A model generated the notes under the pieces. The model saw only the letters and a list, made by a program, of their open reading frames with translations. It was not told where the DNA came from and made no database searches. A stretch of 64,000 nucleotides of DNA from Chrysaora quinquecirrha. Lineage: Eukaryota > Cnidaria > Scyphozoa > Semaeostomeae > Pelagiidae. The stretch spans positions 343,879 through 407,878 of the forward strand of contig JACTAT010000218.1 in assembly GCA_014526335.1 (NCBI GenBank), written 5' to 3'. Shown here one piece after another: positions 1 to 11,229 of this stretch. Each line of letters begins with the position of its first letter. Positions within the stretch are counted from its first letter, which is position 1. The translations under genes were made by a program, and so were the position numbers.

Positions 1-240
1 TGGATCTTCTCATCTCCCCAAATACTCAACAAAAGAAAAACCTCTTCGTCACTCCAGAAAGATCCTCTTTTTGCCACTTCTGATTGCGAATTTTCTATCT
101 TAGATTCAGGATTCGACATGATGATGAGAGCAAGACTAAGAGCACAAGTCGACTAACCTTTCCTTCTCCAGCAACGAGAAAAGAAATAAATTCGTGTTGT
201 GGCGCGCTTTTCACACTTTGCCTTTTCAGTCCGCATGCGC

Positions 241-447
241 AAAAGATAAACTAACCCGGGTCGAAACCCAGTTTGCGTTTACACTGCAATTTTTGAAACT
301 AACCCGGGTTGAACCCGGGATCAACCCACGTCTCGAGGTGGGTTCAACTAACCCGGGTTCAACCCGGGTTAGTTGCGTTTACACTACCAAAAATCTAACC
401 TGGGTTAGTTGAACCCGGGTTCAACCCGAGTTAGTCTGTGTAGTGTA
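241..447. repeat. Palindromic CCCGGGTT-rich repeat (MITE-like)
   Basis: The motif AACCCGGGTT and its variants occur about eight times in both orientations, with the copied phrase GCGTTTACACT also repeated, so the segment can fold back on itself. No transposase is encoded. Clean terminal repeats and a target duplication were not found, so the non-autonomous transposon interpretation is an inference. Confidence 0.55.
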
Positions 448-552
448 AACAGGGCTTTAATGCTTTTGGTAGATCAAGTTATTGAAGGTGTAAAATAAAG
501 TATGTGTAAAATATAATATGTTTTTGTTGTGTTTTTAAAAAATGAACTTTGC

Positions 553-650
553 CTTGCGGATTTATGGGTATAGTTTTCCTCGTGTTTGCGGAATTATGGG
601 CCACAATTTTATCAAGTTTGCGGAATTATGGGTAACAATTTTTCAGACAT
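553..650. repeat. Short 32-bp tandem repeat, about three units
   Basis: The phrase TTGCGGAATTATGGG recurs near positions 554, 586 and 618, a period of 32 bases with drift. The flanking bases up to 742 include a poly-C run and show no gene. Confidence 0.6.
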
Positions 651-742
651 GGGCAGAATTTTGGGTCCAAATTTTGAACTGAAATGGCACGCCCCCGTCC
701 AAAACTAGGCTTAGTTACCCCCCCCCCCCCTGAGATAAACAG

Positions 743-1646
743 TCAACAACTAGATGAACGGCTAACTCCTATCGTTATTTGTCCTGGGAAATTCCTCGCC
801 ACTCGGGCTATCATTTCTTTAAATTCTATCATTTGAATTAAAAAGTTAAGGTTCTCATCACTATCATTTGCAAACCTCATTATTCTCGCCAAAATAAAAG
901 GATTGCTCTCTTCTAGCGGATTATAAGGTCGGTGAATAAATGTATCGTAGCTCTCTTCGGTAATGTTATCAACATCGTCCAGACTATCTTCGCTGTCATA
1001 ATCAGCAACAGGTATAGTAAAGTAATAGCCACCACCAGCAATACCTGCGTCAACATCGTCGATGGTGTTTAATTCTATGTCTGTTATCTCTTGAAGTGCT
1101 GTTTGCACCATTACATCACACGCTATAGGTTGTGCTGACACAGATTCTGAAGGTTGCGTTGGTGTTCGAGCAGCAATCTAATAATAAAGAGAATATTTAT
1201 ATAAGAAAATCTTTCCCGTCTCGTAATTGTATTTAAATGAGTTTAAATTTTGCTTTTAAAAATTACTTCTAGTATATCGTCATTGAATGGTGAGAATCTG
1301 CATAAGGGACATGAATTCATTCTCACTCGCCATCTGAAGTAAAAAGAAATAAATGAATGAAATGAATACATGAAATAAATACATGAAATGAATACATGAA
1401 ATGAATACATGAAATGAATACATGAAATGAATACACGAAATAAATAATCAGTATAAAAAAATGTTTGAAACATCGACTTATGCATCTGCCATGATATACT
1501 TGCTTGCACTGTCGACACTTCAAATAGTAAACATCATTCAACTCTGTTGTTAGGCAAATGGAGCAGTTGCTCTGAAATACTACCTCCCCTGGCTGCAGCC
1601 TGGAAATTGCTTGCAACCTGACAATTGCTCTTCTTGCTCCAATCAT
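743..1646 (-). pseudogene. RING-finger/acidic-tail protein gene, copy 1 (three exons, donor lost)
   Basis: Read on the minus strand, exon 1 (1646-1474) carries the first half of a RING-type zinc finger (CSICL, then CRQCKQVYHGRC). Exon 2 (1333-1267) supplies the closing CPLC pair. Exon 3 (1177-743) encodes an acidic, Asp/Glu-rich tail ending at a TGFPGQI-like hydrophobic stretch. Acceptors (CAG, TAG) and the second donor (GTAATT) are visible, and phases join correctly. The first donor, GTAAGT in the sister copy near 40.1 kb, reads ATGTTT here, so this copy probably cannot be spliced normally. RING proteins are usually ubiquitin E3 ligases; that role is inferred. The gene reads inward from a Polinton-end-like sequence on its right, as copy 2 does. 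The ATG at 1646 is the first in-frame methionine; an upstream exon is possible. Confidence 0.7.
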
Positions 1647-1654
1647 CTTTTCTT

Positions 1655-1830
1655 CAAGACGCACAACTAAACACAACAGGCTGAAGTAGGCTGAAGCAAA
1701 GTAAAAACAACGAACTCAATGGTTTTGAGAGTTTTTCGAAAGCCTTCAAAAAGCCTTTGAAAAGTCTTTGAAAAGTTCTAGATAGTTCTAATCAAAGAGA
1801 TTGCAGGATTATTACGTCATTTTAGGACCT
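1655..1830. repeat. Polinton-terminus-like sequence flanking the RING gene
   Basis: This segment is the inverted counterpart of the block before the RING gene at 39.6-39.9 kb. It shares GCTTCAGCCTACTTCAG, runs of CTTTGAAAAGTCTTTGAAAAG and AGTTCTAGATAGTTCTA. The same TTCTAGAAAGTTCTA motif occurs in the inverted repeats at 42.1 and 48.8 kb. It probably marks the outer end of a degraded Polinton-type element. No target duplication was identified. Confidence 0.5.
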
Positions 1831-1994
1831 TTCCTTGGACTCATGAAAACATGGTTTGAGAAACCAGCAAGATAGATCCATAAAACCGTCACGCTATAGT
1901 GCGACCTGATGACATCATCGATGACGTAATTGATAGTAAGACGCCTGTGATAGATGGAGCCGCACTTTGCTACCTACTTAAGAAGAGGGATGAT

Positions 1995-2560
1995 GTCCCA
2001 ATCAAATCAAATCAAATCAAATCAAATCAAATCCATTTAATTCAACAACAATTGTACATGTAATAGTTTTAAGTATACACTAAACATACAATATAATAAA
2101 AGAAATAGTCAAATATTTAAAATGACAGTAATTGTTGTCAAGGACACTGAGGTAAACCAATAAGGTTTTCGAGCCCAGTGCCCTTTGAATGATGAATAAT
2201 ACAAGAGAAAAAGAAAACTTGAAGCACAAATATTTAAACAATTTTTTCAAGCATACTTAATACACGGAAATATGAATTGAATTCTTATTTATATCATTTG
2301 AATTGAAAAACTTTTTTTTTGATAACAAAAATAAAATATAATAAAAGGGGGGAGGGGAGACGGTGCTTTAATGAAAAAACATTGGTATCAAGTTTAAACA
2401 AGAGTAAGATTTTATTAAGAACGTTGTAGTAACCATTTAAAAAGATATTTTTTGAATTGTCTTTTATTTGACATTGAGCGAATTTCGAATGGAATTTTAT
2501 TCCATATTTTAATGCCATGGAAAGCAATAAATCTTTTTCGACATTCTGTGGTTATAAGAG
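1995..2560 (-). mobile_element. LINE 3' end with (GATTT)n tail
   Basis: On the minus strand a frame from about 2560 to 2413 reads like the C-terminal end of a CR1/L2-type ORF2 (IKIWNKIPFEIRSMSNKRQF), ending in a stop. It is followed by an AT-rich 3' UTR and six copies of a pentanucleotide (AAATC on the plus strand, 2005-2033), the usual tail of such elements. Only the 3' end is present. The adjoining 2561-2790 contains a coiled-coil-like minus-strand reading frame of unknown origin. Confidence 0.6.
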
Positions 2561-2839
2561 GAAAAGAAAATTGATTTTTAGTAGCTTGGCGGGTTTTGTA
2601 GCTGTGTCTTCGGAAAGCTTCGATGTCAGAATTCCATTAAACTCCTCTTTCAAGATAGTGATAGAACTTTCTAGCTGAACTTTGAAGGACCTTTTAATGC
2701 GAGCCTCGAATTCGCTAAGATTTTTCTTTAAAATATCGTTAAAAATCTTGTGCATTTTCCATTTCCAGTCATTAAAACATATCACTTTCATGTTTCCGAC
2801 AAAAAAAGCACGTCTGTACTCTAGTTCGCCGGAAAAACA

Positions 2840-3954
2840 ATCAGCAACCTGGAACTTATTTGCATTGAGGTCCAGCCACCGTGTGCCAAGACCTTTCTTG
2901 TTGTTGCCTGGTATCGTCCGCCGGGTGATCCGGTTGACTATTTTGATAAGCTAGAATATGTCATTTCCTTCCTTGATAAAGAAGACAAGGAAATTATTTT
3001 GTTGGGAATACTAACTGTGATCTCAACTAACAGTCAGCTGAACAGCCAATTGACAATTGCAGCAAGCATATGATCAATCTGTATGACCTTTTCAGTCTCA
3101 CACAGCTTATTGGAGAGCCAACCAGGGTCACCCAAACCACTTCAACCTTAATTAATCATATTGCTACAACAGATGCCAGAAACATAGTAAAGTCTGGAGT
3201 AGTTGAAATTTTAATGAGTGACCATTTCATGGTCTACTGTGTACGAGAATTTGAAGGTGCTGTTAAAAAAGACCACAAAATCATCTCCACTCGCAGCATG
3301 AAAAATTTTGATGAAGAAAGATTCTTGAGCGAGGTTGCTGGCATCTGTTGGGAGAATATCTTCAGCAGAAAAGATGATATAAATGTGCTTGTTAATGACT
3401 GGACTACTCTCTTCTCTTGCCTAATAAATAAGCATGCCCCAATAAGACATAAACGGGTCTCTGAGAAAAACTGTCCGTGGATTAACGCAGAGTTAAAGCA
3501 ACTTATTCGAACCAGAGACAAAATGAAAAAGCCCGCCGTTAGGCAAAAATCTCAGCTACTTGTAAATTCATATAGGCAATTGAGAAACAAAGTAAATAAG
3601 CTTAATATTTCCCTTGAAAAGCAGTATTTTTCGGAGAAAATACTTCTACACGAGGGTAATATGAAGGAGTCCTGGAGAACAATCAATCAACTCTTAAACA
3701 AACGGTCAAAAACCACTAACATTGACTAGTTGAACGATAACTGCAATAACATTGCTGACAAAAAGGAAATCTCTGATACCATGAACAATTTCTTCTGTTC
3801 TATTGGGAAGGATCTTGCTGAAAAACTTCCTGCAACACCAAATCCACTGCTTTCTTGGGATTATCAGCTGAATTTTCAAAATAAAAGTTTCATTTTCAAT
3901 CCGTCGGAGTCTGGGATATAAGAGAAGCAATCTCCAAATTAAAAACCTCGCAAG
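2840..3954 (+). pseudogene. LINE ORF2 endonuclease and linker fragment
   Basis: The first part reads as the C-terminal half of an AP-endonuclease (VAWYRPPGDP, IILLG followed by TNCDLN after a one-base break near 3010). The second frame, 3070-3729, contains the endonuclease SDH motif (LMSDHFMVYC) and the basic linker typical of CR1/L2-like ORF2. An in-frame TAG at 3727-3729 interrupts it, after which the same frame continues to about 3921. It is non-functional: a frameshift, a stop and the downstream BEL insertion all disrupt it. Confidence 0.65.
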
Positions 3955-3959
3955 GAACT

Positions 3960-4227
3960 ACTGTTAAGAACGCTGTGAAGGAGCGCTCTTGGGGGCAATT
4001 TTACATGAAGTAGGAGAGCACGTGGAAGAAAGAAGGGACGAGTTTTCTCGATGATCAAGATGGCTTTTTAGGACGATGATGGCATTAAAGAATGAAAGAA
4101 ACTTCGTATGACTTTTAACTGTTTTGCTATTCTTAAATATTCTTTTATTTGTTCTTGTTTGTTTTACACGACTTTCTTTTATGGTGTTACTCTAAGGCGC
4201 GGCAGACTAAGGAAGGAGGGTTTCACT
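3960..4227 (+). repeat. BEL 5' LTR
   Basis: It starts ACTGTTAAGAAC and ends GGGTTTCACT. It matches the 3' LTR almost base for base, with a few indels and substitutions and an altered first dinucleotide (AC here, AG there). Confidence 0.85.
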
Positions 4228-4296
4228 ATAAAGTGGCGACCACGAGGGGACAAGAACTGTGAAAGATATTGAGTTATAGAAAACAATAGTTTGAAA

Positions 4297-5437
4297 ATGG
4301 AATCTACAGCAACGAAGAAGTTATTGGAGAAAGAGGTGGTGAAGGCAAATATGTATGGGGAGCAAATTAAGGAAGCAGTTGAACAAAAGACATGTGGAAA
4401 CTAGGCCGGTTATGTGAAGTCACCATGCCAAACAAGGTAAAAGCATTAGAAGATTTGATTGAAAAGACTGCAGAATTGATGATTGATGAAGAGCAGGCAA
4501 TTGGCACTGTACAGGAATGGATAAGGAGACACGAAATAGCTTTCAAGAGGCATTTAAAATGTATGAAAAAGGCAAGGTAGTTCTGCATGAAAATAATGAA
4601 ATAATTAAGAATATAGAGAGGAAAAGGAACAGCAGCAAGAGAGAAAACGTAAGGAAGATGAGAGAAAAGAAATTCAAGAATATGAAGAACATCTGAGAAA
4701 AGAGAAATTAGAAAAGACAGAGCAGCATGGAAAGAACAACAAAGAATTATGCTTGAAACAAAAGAAAAGAAATTGAGATAGTAAGAAAACATAAAGAGAA
4801 TGAAGTCAACTTACCTAAGTTAAGTATTGCTCCTTTTAAAGGGACTGCCAAAGATTGGATAAGATTCTCTAATCAATTTAAGGCACAAATAAATAATCAG
4901 CCTTTGAACAAGGTTGTGAAATTAGGATACCTGCTACAAAGCGTAAGAGGAGAATGTCATCAAATGCTAGGAAATATACCTAACACTGAAGCAGGATATG
5001 ATAGAGCATGGAAATTACTTGAAGATGAATATGGACAGGAAAAAACTGTGATAGCCGCCCATACAAAAGAGATCATAGATTTGCCTGTTTTAAGAGGGTC
5101 AAAATATGGTAAAGTTAAAGAGTTTTATGATATTCTTTGCATAAACTATGAAGCTCTGAGAGCCATGAATGGCCACAGTAAAATTGAAGGATTGGTATTA
5201 TCTACACTTGCCAAGTTACCTAACATAAAGCCAGACCTTACAAGGAATGATGATGAATGGGAAATGTGGAGCTTTGATGATCTGTTGAAAGAAATAAGAA
5301 AATGGCTGAAAAGAAATGTAACTGAAGATGAAGGTATCAAACTACAAGATGAAAGGAGATCAGACACACATAGGCAAAGAACAGCTTTCATGACAACAGA
5401 AAGAAGGGAACCAAGATGTTTTTTATTGCCCAAATAA
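4297..5437 (+). pseudogene. BEL gag
   Basis: The ATG at 4297 opens a frame that stops within 35 codons. Other frames (4392-4580, 4904-5437) continue a Lys/Glu-rich, helical gag-like protein. The 4904-5437 segment resembles the Pao gag capsid region (LLQSVRGECHQMLGNIPN, YDRAWKLLEDEYGQ), which binds and assembles genomic RNA. Several one-base shifts separate the pieces. Confidence 0.6.
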
Positions 5438-5492
5438 ACACTGGCCAGACAAATGTGATATAGTTAAGGATACTAAGGAAAGGAAAGAGTTT

Positions 5493-6275
5493 ATGAGAAG
5501 AAAAGGCATGTGTTTTAAGTGTGGAGAGAATCATTTAGTCAAAGATTGTAGAAAAAGGGGCTGTTTTATATGCAAGGGAAGCCACCACTCAAGCCTACAT
5601 GAAGACAAGCCAAAAAGAGAGGAGGAGACCCTAAATGTTTATACCCCTAGTGAGGAATGCACCATGCCACTCATTCCTATTGAGCTAAAAGGTGACCAGG
5701 TATGGGCAATATTAGACACTGGGTCAGCTAAGAACTATATCAGTAGAAAAGCTGTTGAAATGCTGAAGCTAAAGCCATTAAAGTGGGAGACAAGCAGTTT
5801 AAGAACAGCTGAAGGAAAAGGGAAATTGACAAAAAGAGCAGTCTATGAGATAAAGGCACATACATTGAAAGGTGAAGAATTTGTATTTGAAGCTGTGGGG
5901 TTAGACCAACCAAACTTTGCCAAAGGAGAGAGAACATCAAGTAAAGAGCTCAAAATGAAGTATAACCATTTGAGAGGTCTATTTATTCCAGAAGGTAGTA
6001 ATGATACATATGAAGTCCACTTGCTGATTGGAGATCCAACTTTTACAGATTTCAGGACTGGGAACTGTAGGAAGGGTAACAAAGGTGAGCCTATAGCTGA
6101 CGAGACAATATTTGGCTGGACAGTGCATGGAGAAAGAACAGGAAAAGAGTTTAACTATTTCACACAGACAACCAATGAAGAATATGAAAAACTGTACAGC
6201 CTAGATGTATTAGGAGTACAAGACAGGAAGGAATTCGACCAAGAAGATGTAAAAAATGAGTTTTGGAAAACATAA
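5493..6275 (+). pseudogene. BEL nucleocapsid zinc knuckle and aspartic protease
   Basis: Residues about 8-20 form a CCHC knuckle (CFKCGENHLVKDC), followed by a second cysteine/histidine cluster (CFICKGSHHSSLH). An aspartic protease active site, ILDTGSAKNYIS, lies near residue 75. A pepsin-like retroviral protease would cut the gag-pol polyprotein. The frame is open for 260 codons and then shifts by overlap into the reverse-transcriptase frame at 6256. Confidence 0.75.
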
Positions 6276-7270
6276 GGCAATTGGGGATGGCAGATATGTG
6301 GTGAAAGTACCCTGGATTGAGGACAGAATACCAAGTAATACAAATGAAATGCAAAGCAGAGCTAGATTGAGAAATTTGATGACAAAGATGACAGATGATG
6401 TAAGAGAGAAATATGAATCAATAGTGACTGAGCAACTTAAGACAGGAATTATAGAAGAAGCCCCAGATATACCCACAGGAAAAAGGGTGTTCTACATGCC
6501 CCATAAACCTGTGATTAGAGAAGAGTCTGTGAGTACAAAGGTGCGTATGGTCTTTGATGCAAGTGCAAAACCATCACCAGAAGAGTATTCAATCAACGAG
6601 TGTATGAACCCTGGTCCTGCAACCCAACCTCTTTTGTGGGATATTCTTATCAGGTCAAGAATGTCACCAGTCTGTCTAGTGGGAGATGTAGAGAAAGCAT
6701 TTTTACAAGTACAATTAGATGAGACAGATAGAGATGCATTTCGATTCATATTCAAAGGCTGCGATGGTGTGGAAAAGCATTATAGATTCTGCAGAGTACC
6801 ATTTGGGGGAGAAAGTTCCCCTTTTATGCTTGGAGGAGTTATTCAGTTCCACTTGGAGAATACTGAAGGAAGAAGTCTGTTATTGATTCACTGAAAGAAA
6901 ATACATATGTCGATAATGTTATGGGACTTGTAACCAACGAAAAAGATGCCAAGGATTTCAAGATCGAAGCTGCTGATATGATGTTGAAAGGAAAGTTTCC
7001 CTTGGAAAATGGGAATCAAATATTAAAGAGCTTAATGATGATAAGGAAAGAGTTAAGACAAAACTGTTAGGAATACTTTGGGATAAAGATGAGGACACAT
7101 ATATGGTAAATGTAGAGATAAAAGAAGTAAAAGAAGTAACCAAGAGATCAATGCTTAAGACTTTGGCAAGCATATATGACCCTTTAGGAATTTTAGCACC
7201 CATGCTTGTGATGGGGAAACATTTATACCAGTTAGCAGTTGATGAGAAAAGGGTTGGGACAACGAAGTGA
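6256..7270 (+). pseudogene. BEL reverse transcriptase
   Basis: Frame 6256-6894 contains Pao RT motifs VRMVFDASAK and LVGDVEKAFLQVQLD, which carries the first catalytic Asp. After a shift near 6890 the next frame has YVDNVM where YVDD is expected, so the third catalytic Asp reads Asn. Further shifts follow near 7000. LLGILWDK and IYDPLGILAP, hallmarks of the Pao family, complete the domain up to 7270. The combined lesions make it inactive. Confidence 0.75.
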
Positions 7271-8511
7271 GCAAAGAATTGAAAGAGAGTTGGATAAGGT
7301 GGTTGAAAAGTCTGCAAAGTGTCACAGTTCCAAGATCAATAGCACCATATCTAGAAGATGTGACAAACATTGTGCTTCACCATATGATGGATGCAAGCTC
7401 TAAAGCAGTGTCAGCACAGACCATTGCCATTGTTACACAGCCTAATGGAACAACTATGAGACTCCTAACCGCAAAATCAAGGATTACTAAAAGAGGACTT
7501 AGTATTGCAAGACAAGAATTAGTTGCCTGTCAAATGGGAGCTAATTTAGCCTTAAACACAAACACGGCTCTGAGGAAATTGCCAATCGTAGGAAACTATT
7601 GTTGGGCAGATAGCCAAGTTGCTCTTTGTTGGATAAAGAAGCCGTACAAGAACTGGAAGACATTTGTGTCCAACCGAGTCAGAAGGATAGATGAGATAAC
7701 AAAGGCTCTTGATATCAACTGGAGATATGTGCCAACAAAGCTAAACCATGCAGATGCTGGTAGTAGAGGTGTATCCTACAGCCATTTAGAGAAAATTGAC
7801 TGGTGGAGAGGGCCAGCATGGCTGCTTAAAGGTGAAAATTGGCCTGAAGAAGTTCAAGTTTTTGAGAACTCTGATAAAGATGTTAGGGAAGAGCTGAAGC
7901 ATACAGAGGAGGAAGTGTTCACTACAAGTACAGAACAGCATTTATTAGACAAGATTTTGGAGAAAGGAAGTTTGAAAAGAGCTAAAAGAGTAATAGGTTG
8001 GTGTTCAAGATTTGCTATGAATGCTAAAGACAAGGGAAAACGGCAGAAAGGTCCTCTGACTAGTGACGAGTTACGCAAAGCTAACGAAATTTTGATCAAG
8101 AGAGCACAAGAGGGTACAAAGTTAAATGAAATAGAGTCACAGAAACTAGGTCTGACACTGTTTAAAGACAACATTGTTCGCTGTGCTGGTAGAATTGAAG
8201 GTGAAGTGCCAGTCTTCATTCCAAGAGAATCCATATATGCCAGAAAACTATGTGAAGAAACCCACAGAGACGTTGGCCACAAAGGTGTAAACATTGCAAT
8301 GGGAAGAATCAGAGAGATCTACTGGGTTCCAAGATTGAGGACCATCCTAAAGAAGGTCAGGAACAGATGTGAAAAGTGTAAAGTGATGGCCGCGAGGCCT
8401 TATCCTGTACCAACAGTAGGAGCATTGCCAGAGAAAAGAGTAACAGCGAGATATCCGTTTGCAGTAGTTGGAATAGACTTTGTGGGCCCTTTTCAGCTTA
8501 AAAGGGATTAG
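7267..8511 (+). pseudogene. BEL RNase H, integrase zinc-binding domain and integrase start
   Basis: This 414-codon frame begins in the Pao connection domain. It runs through an RNase H-like region (MMDASSKAVSA, WADSQVALCWI), an integrase zinc-binding domain (THRDVGHKG then CEKCKVM, an HHCC pattern) and the first integrase Asp in VVGIDFVGPF. It stops at 8509-8511, just after that motif. Confidence 0.8.
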
Positions 8512-8560
8512 ATGAGACAAAGGCTTATGTGATCGTTTTTCTTGTGCTACATCCAGAGCA

Positions 8561-9479
8561 GTGTACTTTACAGTGACTAGGACCATGGAAACAGAGGAGT
8601 TTATAGATAAACTTAACGAGTTCATATCAGTTTATTCTCGACCTCAGGAGATAATCAGTGACAATGCCATGACGTTTAAGGCTGCTGCAAAGTTTATAGA
8701 GAGACTACGCAAGAGCGAGCAGTTTCATGATTATTTAGCAGACCAGCATATTAAATGGGATTTCATATTAGCCAAGAGTCCATGGAGAGGAGGGTTCTAC
8801 GAAAGGTTGAACAGAGACCTCAAAAGTATGATTTACCAGAAGTTGGGAAGATGCCATTTGTCCTTCGAAGGTTTTTCAAGAGTCATCAAAGATATTGAAA
8901 TTGTTTTTAATAACAGACCTCTGCAATATATTGAAGACGAAATTGGAGCTAGAGTGCTTACACCAAACAGTATAATTCACGGACGAGAAATATATACATT
9001 AGAAGAGCAAGATGAACAGGACAGCCCAAGTAAGATGGAAAAGAGATTGCGGAAAGCAAAAGAAGAAATGTGGAAAAATGGCGAACAGAATACGTAAGAG
9101 CATTAAGGAGAAACACGATGTCACCAAAAGGAAAGCATACTACCCGGATCTTGGAGAGGTGGTGCTAGTTGTTGGCGAAAGTAAAAATAAACATGATTGG
9201 CATCATGGCCTTGTGTGTGATCATTTGAAAGGAAAAGATGGAGTTATACGGGGAGTTCGCATGATCGTTCGAAACAAGATACGAGAGCGTCCAATCCAGC
9301 TAATCTGCCCACTCGAAATAAGATCTAATATGAGCACCGAGGAATTGAACAAAAGAATCGCCACAGCAAACAAGGCATTGGAAAAAGAAAATTCAAAACC
9401 TGAAGAAAGACCACAAAGATCAGCAAGAGTTGCTGCCCGAGAAAGGATTAATAACTTATTAGAAGATGAAGAATTCTAG
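8561..9479 (+). pseudogene. BEL integrase core and C-terminal domain
   Basis: Frame 8561-9097 has the second catalytic Asp (IISDNAMTF) and the Glu region (WRGGFYERLNRDLK). The overlapping frame 9012-9479 carries the Pao C-terminal domain (DLGEVVLVVG, KHDWHHGLV) and ends before the 3' LTR. Together with the preceding frame these form one integrase broken by a stop near 8511 and a frameshift in the 9012-9097 overlap. Confidence 0.75.
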
Positions 9480-9535
9480 GACAATATGTTTACTATAACC
9501 CGATTAAAATTATCTCTCCCTGATAATTTTAGGGG

Positions 9536-9801
9536 AGTGTTAAGAACGCTGTGAAGGAGCGCTCTTGGGGGCAATTTTACATGAAGTAGGAGAGCACGTG
9601 GAAGAAGAAGGGACGAGTTTTCTCGATGATCAAGATGGCTTTTTAGGACGATGATGGCATTAAAGAATGAAAGAAACTTCGTATGACTTTTAACTGTTTT
9701 GCTATTCTTAAATATTTTTTATTTGTTCTTGTTTGTTTTACACGACTTTCTTTTATGGTGTTACTCTAAGGCGCGGCAGACTAAGGAAGGAGGGTTTCAC
9801 T
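9536..9801 (+). repeat. BEL 3' LTR
   Basis: It begins AGTGTTAAGAAC after a short purine run and ends GGGTTTCACT, so its termini AGTG/CACT are inverted. High identity with the 5' LTR argues for a fairly recent insertion despite the broken coding region. Confidence 0.85.
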
Positions 9802-10094
9802 GAACTCGGGGTCCCACAAGGCTCCTGCCTCGGACACCTTCTCTTTCTTGTTTACACTAATGACCTGGCATTTGGTGTCCAGAATTCGACTGTTTCCATG
9901 TATGGAGATGATACTTAGTCTGTATATTCAATCTAATAACATCACTCAGCTGAACGACCTCGATAGGAAGGAGGGTTTACTTAGAGGTGCAAAGCAATGG
10001 AACTCTCTCTCAGCTGAGTGTAAAACGGCATCCTCTCTTAAAGCATTTAAAAAAGGAGTCGCCTGTTGGCATAGTCGCCTGTTGACTGTTGACA
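9802..10094 (+). pseudogene. LINE reverse-transcriptase C-terminal fragments
   Basis: The first frame has the RT motif GVPQGSCLGHLLFLVYTNDL, ending at the catalytic region MYGDDT, where YADDT is usual. The following frame jumps to the far C-terminus (AKQWNSLSAECK, SLKAFKKG). An internal deletion lies between them. This is the right arm of the LINE split by BEL. Confidence 0.65.
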
Positions 10095-10303
10095 ACGCAA
10101 TCCTGTTTATATGTTAAATTTTTTCCATTTTAATCAATTTTAATCTAGAGGGCCCCTTGAAAATCAGCCTGCGGGTTGAAGGACTGCCTTCCGCTTTTAT
10201 CTCTTTATGCATCTATATTATCTATATTCAATAATTGTATCGCTGTATTAGTAAACCTTTTTTTTTGAAAAGAAAATGAAATGAAATGAAATGAAAATAG
10301 CGT

Positions 10304-10870
10304 TACGGTGATCGCTGCTTATAAGAGTCCTAACGCCTCTTTGATTTGTAGATTAGCACTAGGCACAATGCTTAACACGGCAGGCAGATTCACAGTAAAA
10401 GGCAAAACTAAGCAATGGGACCCCATTGCTCCTTTGTTTCGGCCATTTGACAGTGTGCCGCGCACGTATGGCAATGGAAAGGCTTAGAAACGAACGCTTG
10501 TTTTGTTTTTTAACCTAGAAACTACATAAGTCTTGTTCAGAATTCTGCGCAGACTGTCGCTATAGTATAACCTCATCTGCCTGCATCTAGTGGTCCGTTC
10601 TTTTCATTACAGCCTCCAGTGCATCCCCCAACTTAGGCGCAGGTGTTTGCTGACAAGGGAAACCCAAATGAAGATGTCCAAATTGCAAAAAAAGCATAAA
10701 GGTAATAGATGTAGATATTGAAGATGCGGAACAAAACCGCTTTGCTTAATGATGCAACCTACTGTTACCTAAGTGGAGGAGAAGTTAAAAGCGCGCAAAT
10801 ACATCAGTTAAGAGCGTTCTTCTTGGTGCAAAAAGTAAAGAGGGCGAATCGGGTCAACTTCTGATAAAAT
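10304..10870. other. No gene seen
   Basis: Between the LINE tail and the next minus-strand reading frame I see no coding signal, terminal repeat or tandem repeat I can support. Confidence 0.5.
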
Positions 10871-10872
10871 TT

Positions 10873-11226
10873 TTAGGGTGTGACAATCTGAGAGTGAGAA
10901 AATGAGACATGCGAAATTTGATGGAATAAGGTATTTTTTACAAAAATGTATTTCGAAATTGTTCTTATAGAACGGAACCATATGACCGTTTGATTTACAC
11001 TATGCTTCATACCACGAACCACTTTTGATTCATTTTGAACTTCTTGCAAACAAAATTGGGCATCTAAAAAGCTTTTGAAATCGTTGAAGAAAATGGCGCT
11101 TTCGAAGCAAAACAGGCCTGATTCAGTCGAAACATAAAGTCGCGTTGGGGGCGCCTCACAAGAAAATTCAACATGGCCAACAGTTAGATTCGTATTTCTA
11201 GTACGACGATAAACACATTTATCCAA
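10873..11226 (-). CDS. Unassigned ORF, 117 codons
   Basis: An open minus-strand frame beginning MDKCVYRRTRNTNLTVGHVE, with no motif I recognise and no membrane segment. It directly follows the unassigned frame 11230-11779. It may be part of one degraded gene or spurious; coding status is uncertain. Confidence 0.25.
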   Translation of the reverse strand: MDKCVYRRTRNTNLTVGHVEFSCEAPPTRLYVSTESGLFCFESAIFFNDFKSFLDAQFCLQEVQNESKVVRGMKHSVNQTVIWFRSIRTISKYIFVKNTLFHQISHVSFSHSQIVTP

Positions 11227-11229
11227 ATT

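Larger units (their letters stand above)
3960..9801 (+). mobile_element. BEL/Pao LTR retrotransposon
   Basis: Two nearly identical LTRs (3960-4227 and 9536-9801) flank degraded gag-pol. The insertion lies between GAACT at 3955-3959 and GAACT at 9802-9806, a 5-bp duplication as expected for BEL elements. A TGGCGAC sequence just inside the 5' LTR (4234) is a likely primer-binding site. The pol order protease, reverse transcriptase, RNase H, integrase and the YDPLG and LGILWDK motifs assign it to Pao/BEL. Multiple stops and frameshifts mean it is not autonomous. Confidence 0.85.
2830..10300 (+). mobile_element. Degenerate LINE interrupted by a BEL/Pao insertion
   Basis: The left arm (about 2840-3954) holds endonuclease and linker sequence. 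The right arm (9802-10300) holds the reverse-transcriptase GVPQGS motif, the C-terminal segment and a 3' UTR ending in an AAATG microsatellite (about 10275-10300). The two arms were separated when a BEL/Pao element inserted at GAACT. The arms do not abut in LINE coordinates: much of the RT palm between LKTSQG and GVPQGS is missing, so the LINE already had an internal deletion or was rearranged. Confidence 0.65.

Noticed and set aside
194..412. 72-codon plus-strand frame
   Set aside because: It is a translation of the palindromic CCCGGGTT repeat and begins with GTG; no independent evidence of coding.
1323..1520. FYSFHVFISC-type repeated protein tail in frames overlapping the RING gene
   Set aside because: This is intron sequence made of (ATGAAATGAATAC)n read as protein.
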